The notes beneath the pieces were generated by a model. That model had not been told where the DNA came from. It did not search any database and saw only the letters and a program-made list of their open reading frames with translations. From CAZUXY01 sp964624235 (lineage in GTDB: Bacteria > Spirochaetota > UBA4802 > UBA5368): a DNA stretch of 64,000 nt. The translations under genes and the position numbers were made by a program. Where the stretch lies: the NCBI GenBank assembly GCA_964624235.1, contig CAZUXY010000016.1, positions 11,185 through 75,184 on the forward strand, read 5' to 3'. Numbering within the stretch: position 1 is the first letter of the stretch; each line of letters opens with the position of its first letter. Shown one piece after another: positions 1-8,154 of this stretch.

Positions 1-2
1 TT

Positions 3-2804
3 TCGTTCGGGAAAAACAAGGTGAACCGTGAGGTGTTCGACTGGAAGGTGTTCAAGACCGTTCATTTCAATATATACTATCCCGCGGGACTTGAAGATCT
101 TGCCCGCTATACCGCCAGGATCGTCGAAGAAGGCTATGTGCATATTGCCGATCGCCTGAAGCACGAACTGACTCAGGTGATCCCCGTAGTTGTGTATCCC
201 TCCCACATCGACTTCCAGGAAACCAATATACTATTGCAGATAATAGGGGAGGGTATAGGAGGATTCACCGAGGCTTTCAAGAACCGGGTGGTGGTCCCTT
301 TTACCGGCTCGTACGCCGAGTATCGCCATGTGCTGGTGCACGAGCTGACGCATGCTTTTCACTATAACATGCTGTTCGACGATACCTCCGGCGCGGTCCG
401 CTCGAAATTTTCATACAGCGGAGTGCCCCTGTGGCTGATAGAAGGTATGTCTGAATACCTGTCCCTGGGCTTTGATGAGACCGCCGACATGGTGATGAGG
501 GACGTATTCTTCAATGACCAGTATGCGACGCTCATGGACCTCACGAAGATGAGGGTGAAGAGCGGCTACCTCATTTATAAAGAAGGCCAGGCTTTTTACT
601 TTTTTTTGGAAAAGCACTATGGAAGGGACGCCATGGGTGAGCTCTTTCGCGACCTGAGGGACCTCAGGGACGTGGACGAAGCCTTCAAGGCCGTTACCGG
701 AAAAACCCTGGAAGAAATAAACGGGGAATTCATCAGGTTTTTCAAAAAGCGGTATTACCCCATAGTCAGGGGAAAGCGGTTTGCGGAGGAGGAGGGGACC
801 AAACTGACCGACCATCAGAAGACCCGTTCATCGTTCAATGTCTGTCCGGCGGTTTCTCCTGATGGTAAAAAGATCGCTTTTATAACAAACCAGGATATCT
901 ATTCCACCCTGTCGATCATCGATGTTGAAGGGAAAAAGAAAAAAAAGGTCAAGACCCTGGTGAGAGGCAGCACCTCTGCAAAATTTGAGGGCATGCACCT
1001 GCAGAGTAATTATCTCAGCTGGAGCGCCGATGGTAACCACATAGTTTTCGTTTCCCAGTCAGGCGGCAGGGACGTGATATTTCTGGTCGATTCCCGTAAC
1101 GGGCGTGTGGCGAAAGAACTGCGGTTCCCGTTGAGGGGGATCATGGACCCAGCATTGTCGAGGGACGGTACCATGATAGCTTTTGTGGGGATACTGAACG
1201 GGGCTTCAGACCTCTTCGTTTATAACCTGAAGACTTCGAGACTGCGTAGAATTACCGCTGACAGGTTTTCAGAGCGGTATCCCAAGCTGTCTTCCGACAA
1301 CGGGTTTATCCTCTATTCCTCAAACTGGAACAGGGAGGGTAACTTCGAGCAGGTGAATTACGGGATCTTCCGCATACCGCTTGCGGGCGGCGAGCCGGAG
1401 CTTATAATTCCCGCAACCGGCAGTGCGCTCCAGGCCGACCTCTCATCTGACGATAAAAAGATCCTTTATATATCGAACCACACCGGGATTTACAATGCCT
1501 ATGTGAGAGACATCGAATCGGGAAAAGACCGCAGGCTTACCGATGTACTGTGCGGGATTTATTATCCCCGCTGGTTCCCCGGCGAACGCAAGATCGCGCT
1601 CGTGGCGTATCAGAACCTGGGGTACGATATCTTCGTGAAAACGCTGGATGAAAAGGGGAAATACGAGGATAATTTCCCCAGGGATACCGACTACATCGGG
1701 GTAAAATACCCGCAGCCCTATTTCAACCTGTCCCGTTCGGTATATGATGATTACACGGTGAACATGAGCCCTGACTGGATCTTTTTCGGCATTGGTGGGA
1801 CCGTGGGATACGGATTTGCGGGATTCGCCCGGGTTGCGGTTTCCGATTACATGGGCGAGCACAGGATAATACTGACAGGCGATTACCTCCGTTACAGCGG
1901 CGACAGCAGTGATATAAATTTCGATGCGGTATATTATTATTTAAAGAAGCGCTGGGATTATGGGATCGGCATCTTCAGGCAGAGGAACCCGTACGGCATC
2001 TTCACCCTCGGCAGCATCAACGACATTATACACAATGTGTATCTCAACACACTGTACATGGAGCATTACGGTGTATACGCGGTGGCGAGTTACCCCTTCT
2101 CCAAGTTCTTCCGGTTCAACATAAAAGGATCATCAAGCCGTTACGAGAGGGATTATTCAGAGAACAGCGGGCGGCCCGACACCTTCGCGAACCTGAACCA
2201 GGTTTCCCTTTCGTTGAACTTCGATAATGTGCTCTGGGGTTATATGGTGCCGGTTGACGGGACCAGGGGCCAGATAGAAGTGGGACAGTCATTCAACCTT
2301 ACCGGACAGGACTACGAATTCACTACGCTGAACGTCGACATGAGGAAATATTTTCTGATTTCAAAAAAATACGTTTTCGCTTTCAGGGGTGCCGCGGGAA
2401 GGATATTCGGGGCCGACAGCGGGAATTTCCGTTATTATCTGGGCGGTTTCAATACGCTTCGGGGACACCCTTTTCAGGAATACGGCGGCAATCATTATTT
2501 CATGGGGAATATTGAATTCAGGTTTATTTTCATTGAGGGCATTAAAATGGGGTGGCCTCTGTTTTTCCGTATCGGCGGCATTGGGGGAGTGCTCTTTACC
2601 GACTTCGGATCCGCCTGGGATGAGGAGTACAGGTTTTTTAATTCAGGGAACGGAGAGTTCCAGGATTTCAAGATGGATATGGGTTTCGGGTTCAGGCTGA
2701 CCCTGTACCCTCTGATCATTTTAAAGCTTGACTATGCCTGGCCCTATTATTATAAGTCCTTTGGCGATCGCCAGATTACCTTCAGCCTCGGTTTTGAATA
2801 CTGA
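3..2804 (+). CDS. Peptidase MA-like / beta-propeller / BamA-type barrel protein, 5' end outside window
   Basis: The reading frame is open to the window edge, and the residues before the first GTG (21) look like ordinary coding sequence, so the true start and any signal peptide lie upstream. Numbering from that GTG, residues 1-250 resemble the peptidase MA (gluzincin) domain, with HELTH at 107-111 and a second glutamate in an LIEGMSEY stretch near 141. Residues about 270-570 contain repeated SPDGKKIAF-type segments typical of TolB/PD40 propellers. Residues about 600-927 are rich in alternating aromatic beta strands and contain a GFNTLRG segment resembling the LRG/VRGY motif of Omp85/BamA barrels, and the chain ends in an aromatic residue (FEY). 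I infer an outer-membrane barrel carrying a periplasmic or surface zinc peptidase and propeller. Substrate and partners are unknown. Confidence 0.85.
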   Translation, partial: SFGKNKVNREVFDWKVFKTVHFNIYYPAGLEDLARYTARIVEEGYVHIADRLKHELTQVIPVVVYPSHIDFQETNILLQIIGEGIGGFTEAFKNRVVVPFTGSYAEYRHVLVHELTHAFHYNMLFDDTSGAVRSKFSYSGVPLWLIEGMSEYLSLGFDETADMVMRDVFFNDQYATLMDLTKMRVKSGYLIYKEGQAFYFFLEKHYGRDAMGELFRDLRDLRDVDEAFKAVTGKTLEEINGEFIRFFKKRYYPIVRGKRFAEEEGTKLTDHQKTRSSFNVCPAVSPDGKKIAFITNQDIYSTLSIIDVEGKKKKKVKTLVRGSTSAKFEGMHLQSNYLSWSADGNHIVFVSQSGGRDVIFLVDSRNGRVAKELRFPLRGIMDPALSRDGTMIAFVGILNGASDLFVYNLKTSRLRRITADRFSERYPKLSSDNGFILYSSNWNREGNFEQVNYGIFRIPLAGGEPELIIPATGSALQADLSSDDKKILYISNHTGIYNAYVRDIESGKDRRLTDVLCGIYYPRWFPGERKIALVAYQNLGYDIFVKTLDEKGKYEDNFPRDTDYIGVKYPQPYFNLSRSVYDDYTVNMSPDWIFFGIGGTVGYGFAGFARVAVSDYMGEHRIILTGDYLRYSGDSSDINFDAVYYYLKKRWDYGIGIFRQRNPYGIFTLGSINDIIHNVYLNTLYMEHYGVYAVASYPFSKFFRFNIKGSSSRYERDYSENSGRPDTFANLNQVSLSLNFDNVLWGYMVPVDGTRGQIEVGQSFNLTGQDYEFTTLNVDMRKYFLISKKYVFAFRGAAGRIFGADSGNFRYYLGGFNTLRGHPFQEYGGNHYFMGNIEFRFIFIEGIKMGWPLFFRIGGIGGVLFTDFGSAWDEEYRFFNSGNGEFQDFKMDMGFGFRLTLYPLIILKLDYAWPYYYKSFGDRQITFSLGFEY

Positions 2805-2846
2805 TTCGATGCGGGCGGGGCCGACGGCTGCAATGTCGGTGATGTC

Positions 2847-2881
2847 TGTATACCCATTGCGGGTATGCGAGCTTTTTTTTA
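2847..2881 (+). terminator. Intrinsic terminator after the barrel protein gene
   Basis: A stem with ATACCC and GGGTAT arms around ATTGC, extended by G-C and G-U pairs, is followed within a few bases by eight T residues (2873-2880). It separates the barrel gene from the his genes. Confidence 0.75.
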
Positions 2882-2885
2882 AAAA

Positions 2886-2891
2886 TATAAT
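2886..2891 (+). promoter_or_regulatory. Possible -10 box before hisB
   Basis: A perfect TATAAT hexamer lies 24 bases before the hisB start, just past the terminator of the preceding gene. No convincing -35 box is present at 16-18 bases, so only the -10 is proposed. Confidence 0.3.
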
Positions 2892-2915
2892 CTAGTGTTT
2901 TAACTACCTGAAATC

Positions 2916-3506
2916 ATGATACGTAAAGCAGAGATAAAACGGACCACCAGTGAAACAGATATACTGGTAAGGCTCAACCTCGATGATGGAAACGGATCGG
3001 CGTTAAGGAGCGGAGTACCCTTTTTCGACCACATGCTCAACTCCATGGCCCGTCACGGGCGCTTTCATCTGGTGGTTGAATGCAGCGGCGATCTCGAGGT
3101 CGATGACCACCACACGGTGGAAGACGTCGGCATATGTATCGGCAAGGCCTTTAAAAAAGCCCTGGGAGACAAGGCGGGTATAGAAAGGTTCGGCAGCGCA
3201 ACGGTTCCCATGGACGATTCGCTGACCATGGTCGCGGTGGACCTTTCGGGCAGGGCGTTTTTTAAATATTCGGGAAGGGGTATGAAGGGGGTCATAGGAA
3301 AATACAGCGAAGAACTAACCGTGGAATTCCTCAGGGCCTTTGCCCAGCATGGCGAGTTCAACCTGCATGTACAGCTTCTCTACGGTGAAAACGCCCACCA
3401 TGCGCATGAGTCCATATTCAAGGCCCTGGGTGTGGCCCTGCGAAAGGCCTTCAGTGTGACGGCGGACCGGCCGGGTGACATACCATCAACCAAGGGCACC
3501 CTGTGA
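2916..3506 (+). CDS. hisB: Imidazoleglycerol-phosphate dehydratase
   Basis: This enzyme dehydrates imidazole-glycerol phosphate to imidazole-acetol phosphate, a late step of histidine synthesis. The 196-residue length is standard for the monofunctional enzyme, and there is no fused histidinol-phosphatase. The manganese-binding histidine motifs are visible: FFDHMLNSMARHG, DDHHTVED and HHAHESIFKALG. It is the first gene of a tight hisB-hisH-hisA cluster, and its stop codon overlaps the GTG start of hisH. Confidence 0.97.
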   Translation: MIRKAEIKRTTSETDILVRLNLDDGNGSALRSGVPFFDHMLNSMARHGRFHLVVECSGDLEVDDHHTVEDVGICIGKAFKKALGDKAGIERFGSATVPMDDSLTMVAVDLSGRAFFKYSGRGMKGVIGKYSEELTVEFLRAFAQHGEFNLHVQLLYGENAHHAHESIFKALGVALRKAFSVTADRPGDIPSTKGTL

Positions 3507-4114
3507 TCACCGTTATAGATTACGGCATGGGAAACCTCCGTTCGGTGGTCAAAGCCGTAGAGAAATACACCGGAGAAGTAAGGGTTTCTTCCGATCCCTC
3601 GTCGATTTCCCGGTCCAGCGGAATCATTATGCCTGGTGACGGGGCGTTCGGCATGGCGATGGAACACCTCAGAAGCATGGGCTGGATAGGTCCGCTGGTC
3701 GAATACATAGCGCACGGCGGCCGTTTTATGGGCATCTGTCTCGGGTACCAGCTCCTGTTCAGATCCAGTGAGGAATTCGGCATCCATGAGGGCATGAATA
3801 TTATACCGGGTAAAGTAGTGCGGTTCAGCGGAAAGGATTTGAAGGTGCCCCATATGGGATGGAACAGCGTAGAGATCGTCAGGGAATCTCCTTTCCTTGC
3901 GGGAGTGCCCAGTCCTTCATATTTCTACTTTATTCACAGCTATTATCCTGTGGTGGAAGACAGGGAATGGATAATGGGCGAGGTTGATTATGGCGTGCGG
4001 TTTCCCTGCATAGTAGGCAAAGGAAATCTTATCGCCACGCAGTTTCACCCGGAGAAGAGCCACAGGATTGGCCTTAAAATAGTGGAGAATTTCGTGAGGG
4101 CTGTATGCTCGTAA
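3503..4114 (+). CDS. hisH: Imidazole glycerol phosphate synthase, glutaminase subunit HisH
   Basis: This class I glutamine amidotransferase supplies ammonia to HisF. The nucleophile Cys79 lies in GICLGYQ, and His182 and Glu184 lie in FHPEKS, completing the triad. The GTG start overlaps the hisB stop by 4 bases (GTGA), implying translational coupling. The partner gene hisF is not adjacent in this window, because hisA follows directly. Confidence 0.96.
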   Translation: MITVIDYGMGNLRSVVKAVEKYTGEVRVSSDPSSISRSSGIIMPGDGAFGMAMEHLRSMGWIGPLVEYIAHGGRFMGICLGYQLLFRSSEEFGIHEGMNIIPGKVVRFSGKDLKVPHMGWNSVEIVRESPFLAGVPSPSYFYFIHSYYPVVEDREWIMGEVDYGVRFPCIVGKGNLIATQFHPEKSHRIGLKIVENFVRAVCS

Positions 4115-4836
4115 TCCCCGCGATAGATATACGGGCCGGAAGGTGTGTACGGCTGCTTCAGGGCGATCCCGACAGGGAGACTGTTTACTCAGACGATCCC
4201 GTTTCGACAGCCAAAAGGTTCGAAGCCGCCGGTGCACAGTTGATACATGTGGTGGACCTGGACGGGGCCTTTACCGGAACGCCGGTTAACCATGGCATCG
4301 TGGCGGCGATAGCGGGGAGCGTGTCGATCCCGATCGAGATCGGCGGGGGGATCAGGAACACCGAAACCATAGAACTTTATTTAAGTGCGGGCATACGCAG
4401 GATCATCCTGGGTACCGCGGTGGCTGAAGACGGAGCGGTCGAACTGCTTTCACGGTATCGCGACTACATCGTCGCCGGGGTGGACGCCAGGGATTCGAAA
4501 GTGGCGGTCGAAGGATGGAGAAAGGTTTCTGAAATTTCGTCTCTCGATGTCATTAAAAGCCTGCATGACAGCGGGTTGAAAGAATTCATCTATACCGATA
4601 TATCGACCGACGGGATGCTGGGCGGTCCCAATTTCGGGGCTTTCGGGGAAATACTCGACAGGGTCCCGGGCATTTCGCTTATCGCCTCGGGTGGTGTAAG
4701 CTCCATTGATGATATAATTCAGCTGGCCCGCTATACGGTGAAGGGGCTTAAGGGATGCATAGTAGGCAAGGCGATCTATGACGGACGGATCGACCTGAGG
4801 GAAGCACTGCGCCGTGTGGAGTCATTGCCGGAGTAG
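4105..4836 (+). CDS. hisA: ProFAR isomerase HisA
   Basis: This is 1-(5-phosphoribosyl)-5-[(5-phosphoribosylamino)methylideneamino]imidazole-4-carboxamide isomerase, a (beta/alpha)8 barrel. Asp8 in IPAIDIRAG is the first catalytic acid, and the second lies in YTDISTDGM. Phosphate-binding glycine motifs IGGGIR and ASGGVSS mark the half-barrel repeats. HisF shares the fold, but the VRLLQGD and STDGMLGG motifs favour HisA. The gene overlaps hisH by 10 bases. Confidence 0.94.
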   Translation: MLVIPAIDIRAGRCVRLLQGDPDRETVYSDDPVSTAKRFEAAGAQLIHVVDLDGAFTGTPVNHGIVAAIAGSVSIPIEIGGGIRNTETIELYLSAGIRRIILGTAVAEDGAVELLSRYRDYIVAGVDARDSKVAVEGWRKVSEISSLDVIKSLHDSGLKEFIYTDISTDGMLGGPNFGAFGEILDRVPGISLIASGGVSSIDDIIQLARYTVKGLKGCIVGKAIYDGRIDLREALRRVESLPE

Positions 4837-5049
4837 AGGCTGTGTAAGTCCCGGTAAACGGAACCTGAAACGGTGAACATCGGTTTATCGCCGGCGGCCG
4901 GAGGGTGAAGGCGTATGGAGATATTAGAAACGGCCGGTAAGAAATAACCGGCTTGAAAAATAAACCTGACCCCTGTACAATACTCATGCCGTGTATTCGA
5001 CGATTTCGCCTGATTCTTTTGCGCAGATCATAAACGTGAGAGATATCTC
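4837..5049. other. Intergenic region, hisA to diguanylate cyclase
   Basis: This 213-base gap holds one short hairpin (GCCGGT/ACCGGC arms, 4933-4952) without a T-run. It may end the his transcript. I see no convincing promoter or small gene. Confidence 0.3.
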
Positions 5050-6111
5050 ATGGATAATGAAAGGGAATATGATGTCGAGATAAAACTGCCCGTAGAGATA
5101 GAGCAGTATGAAAGAAAGATCTACGGGTTGAAGCAGCTTATCGAAATCGGTAAGGGGCTGAACTCGACGCTTGATTACAATGTTCTGATCGAATCCATCC
5201 TGCTCACCTGCATGGGCCAGATGCAGTTGTTTCAGGTGGGTATTTTTCTGAAAAAGGGCCTGGATCTCGATATCTACATACTCCATCGAAACTACAAGGG
5301 ATTCGATCTGGATCATTCCGTAGAATATGAAATACATTCCAACTCCCGGTTGATCAGGTTTCTGGAAGAACATTTTCGCTGCTACACCCTGGAAGAACTT
5401 AATGAAATAGTCGGACCCGGTGAAGAGTCCATGAGGACTCTCAACAGGATTGCGCCCATGCTCGTAGTACCCGTGATGGGCAAGGGGAAACTCAACGGTA
5501 TCATTATACTGGGTGAGCGGATAAACAAGCAGCACTTCAGCGAATCAGAGAAAGAATACCTGTTGAACATTTCCTCGCTGGCAGGCATCGCCATTCAAAA
5601 CGCCTACCTTTATGAAATGGCCACTACCGACATGATGACGAAGCTTAAGCTACACCATTATTTTCAGGCGGCACTTTCAGAAGAACGCGAGAAGTCATAC
5701 CGGAAAAAAATCCCGCTTTCCGTCCTTCTGATGGATATCGACCACTTCAAGCAGGTGAACGACACCTATGGACATACCTGCGGTGATGAGGTGCTGAAAG
5801 CCGTATCGAAGATACTTGTGGATAATATACGGCAGATCGACATCGCGGCGCGTTATGGAGGTGAAGAATTCGCCGTGATCCTGCCGGGGACCGTACTTGA
5901 AGACGCACTGTCGGTGGCAGAACGCATCAGAAAGAGCATAGAGGGCTTCGAGTTCGAGTGTAACGGCAAAAGGATCGGTGTAAGGGTATCACTTGGAGTG
6001 ACGCTCTATGAACCGAATACCGATATAGACAACAAGACCCTGATAGATAGAGCCGATCGGGCCCTGTATCGCTCGAAGCAGCAGGGCAGAAACAGGGTTT
6101 CCTTTCTCTGA
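5050..6111 (+). CDS. GAF-GGDEF diguanylate cyclase
   Basis: This is a predicted cytoplasmic enzyme making cyclic di-GMP from two GTP. Residues about 30-185 form a GAF-like sensor domain, and residues about 190-353 form a GGDEF domain. The signature at 270-274 is GGEEF, an active variant. An inhibitory-site RxxD motif (RQID, 261-264) ends five residues before it, which is the correct spacing for product feedback. No membrane segment is visible, so the signal sensed is probably soluble and remains unknown. The gene stands alone between the his cluster and a small membrane protein. Confidence 0.92.
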   Translation: MDNEREYDVEIKLPVEIEQYERKIYGLKQLIEIGKGLNSTLDYNVLIESILLTCMGQMQLFQVGIFLKKGLDLDIYILHRNYKGFDLDHSVEYEIHSNSRLIRFLEEHFRCYTLEELNEIVGPGEESMRTLNRIAPMLVVPVMGKGKLNGIIILGERINKQHFSESEKEYLLNISSLAGIAIQNAYLYEMATTDMMTKLKLHHYFQAALSEEREKSYRKKIPLSVLLMDIDHFKQVNDTYGHTCGDEVLKAVSKILVDNIRQIDIAARYGGEEFAVILPGTVLEDALSVAERIRKSIEGFEFECNGKRIGVRVSLGVTLYEPNTDIDNKTLIDRADRALYRSKQQGRNRVSFL

Positions 6112-6252
6112 TCGGACGAAAAGTTCTTGATTTTACCTCAATCTGCTATATACACGTATCCATCTGAAGGATTATCATGCCGATTGGGTAATCCCGCGGC
6201 CTTTTTCGTGGCCTGCACCGTACACCTGAAGTCAGATCCTGTTCGGAGCGTA

Positions 6253-6834
6253 ATGATGATAAAAAAACACGATACACTATGCATGCGGGGGATTGTCTGC
6301 GCCGTGGGAAACAAGATCATTTCGGCCGGTGTTATTCTGACCCTGCTCTTTAATTTCGGTTTTATGACGACCGTACAGGCGCTGACCGTGGAGGAAGCCG
6401 CGGGAAAGAAGGAGAAACAGCATCAGCGCACCTATGACGAATTCAGCGGAAAGGCGCCGGAGCGCCGGGACGATGGGAGCGGACACCAGGAAAAGGACCC
6501 CAGGCTTGCCTGCATGCTTTCGCTTATCGTACCGGGAGGGGGGCATATTTATCTGAGGGAAGACCTCAAGGGGATTGCCTTTTGCCTGGTCACGGGCACC
6601 GGGTATGCCGCTTCAGGTTATTACCTTTATCTATCCCTGTTCGGTGAAGGGAGCAGTACCGAATTAAAATCAAAAATGATTATTTCGGGTCTTTTGTTTC
6701 TCGTGGCAGCCATAGTGCACGTCGTGGGGGTGGTCGAAGCGTACAACGATGCGGTTCAGATCAATGAGAAACGGTTTTATTACGGTTTTTACAGATCAAA
6801 ATCGCCGTATGTGGCCCAAATTGAGTACGAATGA
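6253..6834 (+). CDS. Small membrane protein, DUF5683-like
   Basis: I chose the ATG at 6253 (6256 is equally possible) because GGAG lies just upstream; the frame is open further 5' only from an unlikely TTG. A hydrophobic segment near the N-terminus (VILTLLFNFGFM) looks like a signal peptide or anchor. A charged linker follows, then a region with the SLIVPGGGHIY motif and two or three hydrophobic helices, resembling DUF5683-type membrane proteins. The function of this family is not known. It lies between the diguanylate cyclase and a tRNA. Confidence 0.7.
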   Translation: MMIKKHDTLCMRGIVCAVGNKIISAGVILTLLFNFGFMTTVQALTVEEAAGKKEKQHQRTYDEFSGKAPERRDDGSGHQEKDPRLACMLSLIVPGGGHIYLREDLKGIAFCLVTGTGYAASGYYLYLSLFGEGSSTELKSKMIISGLLFLVAAIVHVVGVVEAYNDAVQINEKRFYYGFYRSKSPYVAQIEYE

Positions 6835-6880
6835 CTCTGAAGACGATATCGGGGGACAAAATTCTTTACTTTTCAGGATT

Positions 6881-6909
6881 TTGATTGACGTAAAAAGTAG
6901 AGGTATAAT
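6881..6909 (+). promoter_or_regulatory. Sigma70-type promoter for the tRNA and ribosomal protein genes
   Basis: TTGATT and TATAAT are separated by exactly 17 bases, and the predicted start falls about 10 bases before the tRNA. An overlapping TTGACG gives only 13 bases of spacing and is not favoured. Confidence 0.7.
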
Positions 6910-6926
6910 ATTCTGTCCCATCTTAC

Positions 6927-7000
6927 GGGCCCATAGCTCAGTCGGTTAGAGCATCTGACTCATAATCAGAGGGTCCCTGGTTCGAATCCAGGTGGGCCCA
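6927..7000 (+). tRNA. tRNA with CAU anticodon, probably tRNA-Ile2 (k2CAU)
   Basis: The 74-base cloverleaf is complete. The acceptor arm is GGGCCCA/TGGGCCC, the D arm GCTC/GAGC, the anticodon stem TCTGA/TCAGA with loop CTCATAA, and the T arm contains GGTTCGAATCC. The anticodon is CAT. C4-G69 and C5-G68 in the acceptor stem fit the pattern recognised by TilS in tRNA-Ile2. This makes the minor isoleucine tRNA read by lysidine more likely than elongator Met; it does not look like initiator tRNA. The 3' CCA is not encoded and must be added after transcription. It shares a promoter with rplU. Confidence 0.95.
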
Positions 7001-7062
7001 GAGGGTGATTTTACTACCCTTATTTATTATTAAGTATGTATGAAATCCGGAGCGGGCACAAC

Positions 7063-7374
7063 ATGTATGCAATCGTTGAAATAGGAAACAAACAGTATCG
7101 CGTCGAAAAGGACATGACTATAGATGTGGACAAGATATCCACCGAATCCGAGAACCTGACATTAGACAGGGTGCTGATGTACGTGGACGGGGAATCAGTA
7201 ATGATCGGAAAACCCTATCTTAACAATGTCAAGGTTTCAGCGAAGGTACTCGGGGAATCCCGTGGCAAAAAAGTGCGCGGCGTCAAGTTCAAAAAGCGGA
7301 AAAATTACACCCGTACGCTGGGATTCAAGCCCCCCTATGTACAGTTGAAGATACAGGAGGTAGCCGTTATCTAA
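7063..7374 (+). CDS. rplU: 50S ribosomal protein L21
   Basis: Translation most likely starts at the ATG at 7063, giving the canonical MYAIVEIGNKQYRV N-terminus. An in-frame ATG at 7036 would add nine unconserved residues. The C-terminal KKRKNYTRTLGFKPPYVQLKI region is typical of L21. It is the first protein of an rplU-prp-rpmA cluster located just after the tRNA. Confidence 0.96.
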   Translation: MYAIVEIGNKQYRVEKDMTIDVDKISTESENLTLDRVLMYVDGESVMIGKPYLNNVKVSAKVLGESRGKKVRGVKFKKRKNYTRTLGFKPPYVQLKIQEVAVI

Positions 7375-7378
7375 TACC

Positions 7379-7738
7379 GTGGTAAGGGTGCGTTTCCAAA
7401 ATCTGTCCCGCGAGGGTAAAATAATGCGGAATGATTTTCCCGAGGCGGTGATTACAATGGAAGGGCATTCGGGATACGGTTATGAAGGCGCCGATGTGGT
7501 TTGTGCGGGAATCTCAGCCGTAGTACAAACGGCACTGGCCGGCATTGCAGGGGTCGCATTGTTACCCCAGACGGTGAAAACCGAGAAAGGGTACCTCGGT
7601 ACCAGAATAAAAACCGGCGGGAGAGACCGGCAAGCTGTTGAAAAGCTTGAAGTAATCGTTGCGACGATGATCCTGGGATTAAAGGAAATCGAAAAGTCTT
7701 ACCCGGGAAGCCTGGAACTTGTTTTTAAAGAAGATTGA
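7379..7738 (+). CDS. prp: Ribosomal-processing cysteine protease Prp (DUF464)
   Basis: Prp in Firmicutes removes the N-terminal extension of ribosomal protein L27. Both catalytic residues are visible: His30 in MEGHSGYG and Cys42 in DVVCAGISAV, with the usual spacing. At 119 residues it is slightly longer than typical, and a GTG start is used four bases after rplU. Its position between rplU and rpmA is the classic location. The neighbouring L27 has no cleavable extension, so the substrate in this organism is uncertain. Confidence 0.9.
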   Translation: MVRVRFQNLSREGKIMRNDFPEAVITMEGHSGYGYEGADVVCAGISAVVQTALAGIAGVALLPQTVKTEKGYLGTRIKTGGRDRQAVEKLEVIVATMILGLKEIEKSYPGSLELVFKED

Positions 7739-7811
7739 CTGCCGCGCGTTATTCGGGCGTTATTGCGGAGTAGACGACGGCGCGGTTAAAAAGTGAATAC
7801 AGAGGTACACG

Positions 7812-8069
7812 ATGGCACATAAAAAAGGCGGTGGTTCGACAAGAAACGGCCGTGACTCCAACGCCAAAAGGCTGGGAGTAAAACGATACGGCGGCGAACT
7901 GGTAAAGAGCGGCACTATTCTGGTGCGTCAGCGGGGGACGAAAATCCATCCCGGTCATAACGTGGGCAGGGGAAGGGACGATACGCTCTTCGCCAAAGCG
8001 GACGGGGTGGTAAAATACGAAACGTTGACCAGATTCAGGAAAAAAGTATCCATTTATCCTGCGTCATAA
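7812..8069 (+). CDS. rpmA: 50S ribosomal protein L27
   Basis: The 85-residue protein begins MAHKKGGGSTRNGRDS, so Gly- and Lys-rich residues reach the peptidyl transferase centre immediately from the N-terminus. An in-frame TGA at 7794-7796 and the lack of any start codon after it exclude a longer N-terminal form. The remaining sequence (RLGVKRYGGE, GTKIHPGHNVGRGRDDTLFA) is standard. Confidence 0.97.
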   Translation: MAHKKGGGSTRNGRDSNAKRLGVKRYGGELVKSGTILVRQRGTKIHPGHNVGRGRDDTLFAKADGVVKYETLTRFRKKVSIYPAS

Positions 8070-8104
8070 ACCGCAACACCGAAAGGATTTTTAAAATTTA
8101 ACCA

Positions 8105-8140
8105 AATAAATCGCGTATCGCTACGCGATTTATTATTTTT
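8105..8140 (+). terminator. Strong terminator hairpin between rpmA and obg
   Basis: Perfect 13-base arms (AATAAATCGCGTA at 8105-8117 and its complement at 8122-8134) close a TCGC loop, followed by ATTTTT. It ends the ribosomal protein transcript only about 15 bases before the obg start codon, and could also act as an attenuator. Confidence 0.75.
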
Positions 8141-8154
8141 AAAAGGGGTCACTT

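Noticed and set aside
6885..6909. TTGACG-TATAAT before the tRNA
   Set aside because: Spacing is 13 bases; the overlapping TTGATT with 17 bases is the better reading.
7036..7062. Upstream ATG as the rplU start
   Set aside because: The nine extra residues do not fit the conserved L21 N-terminus, which begins exactly at 7063.
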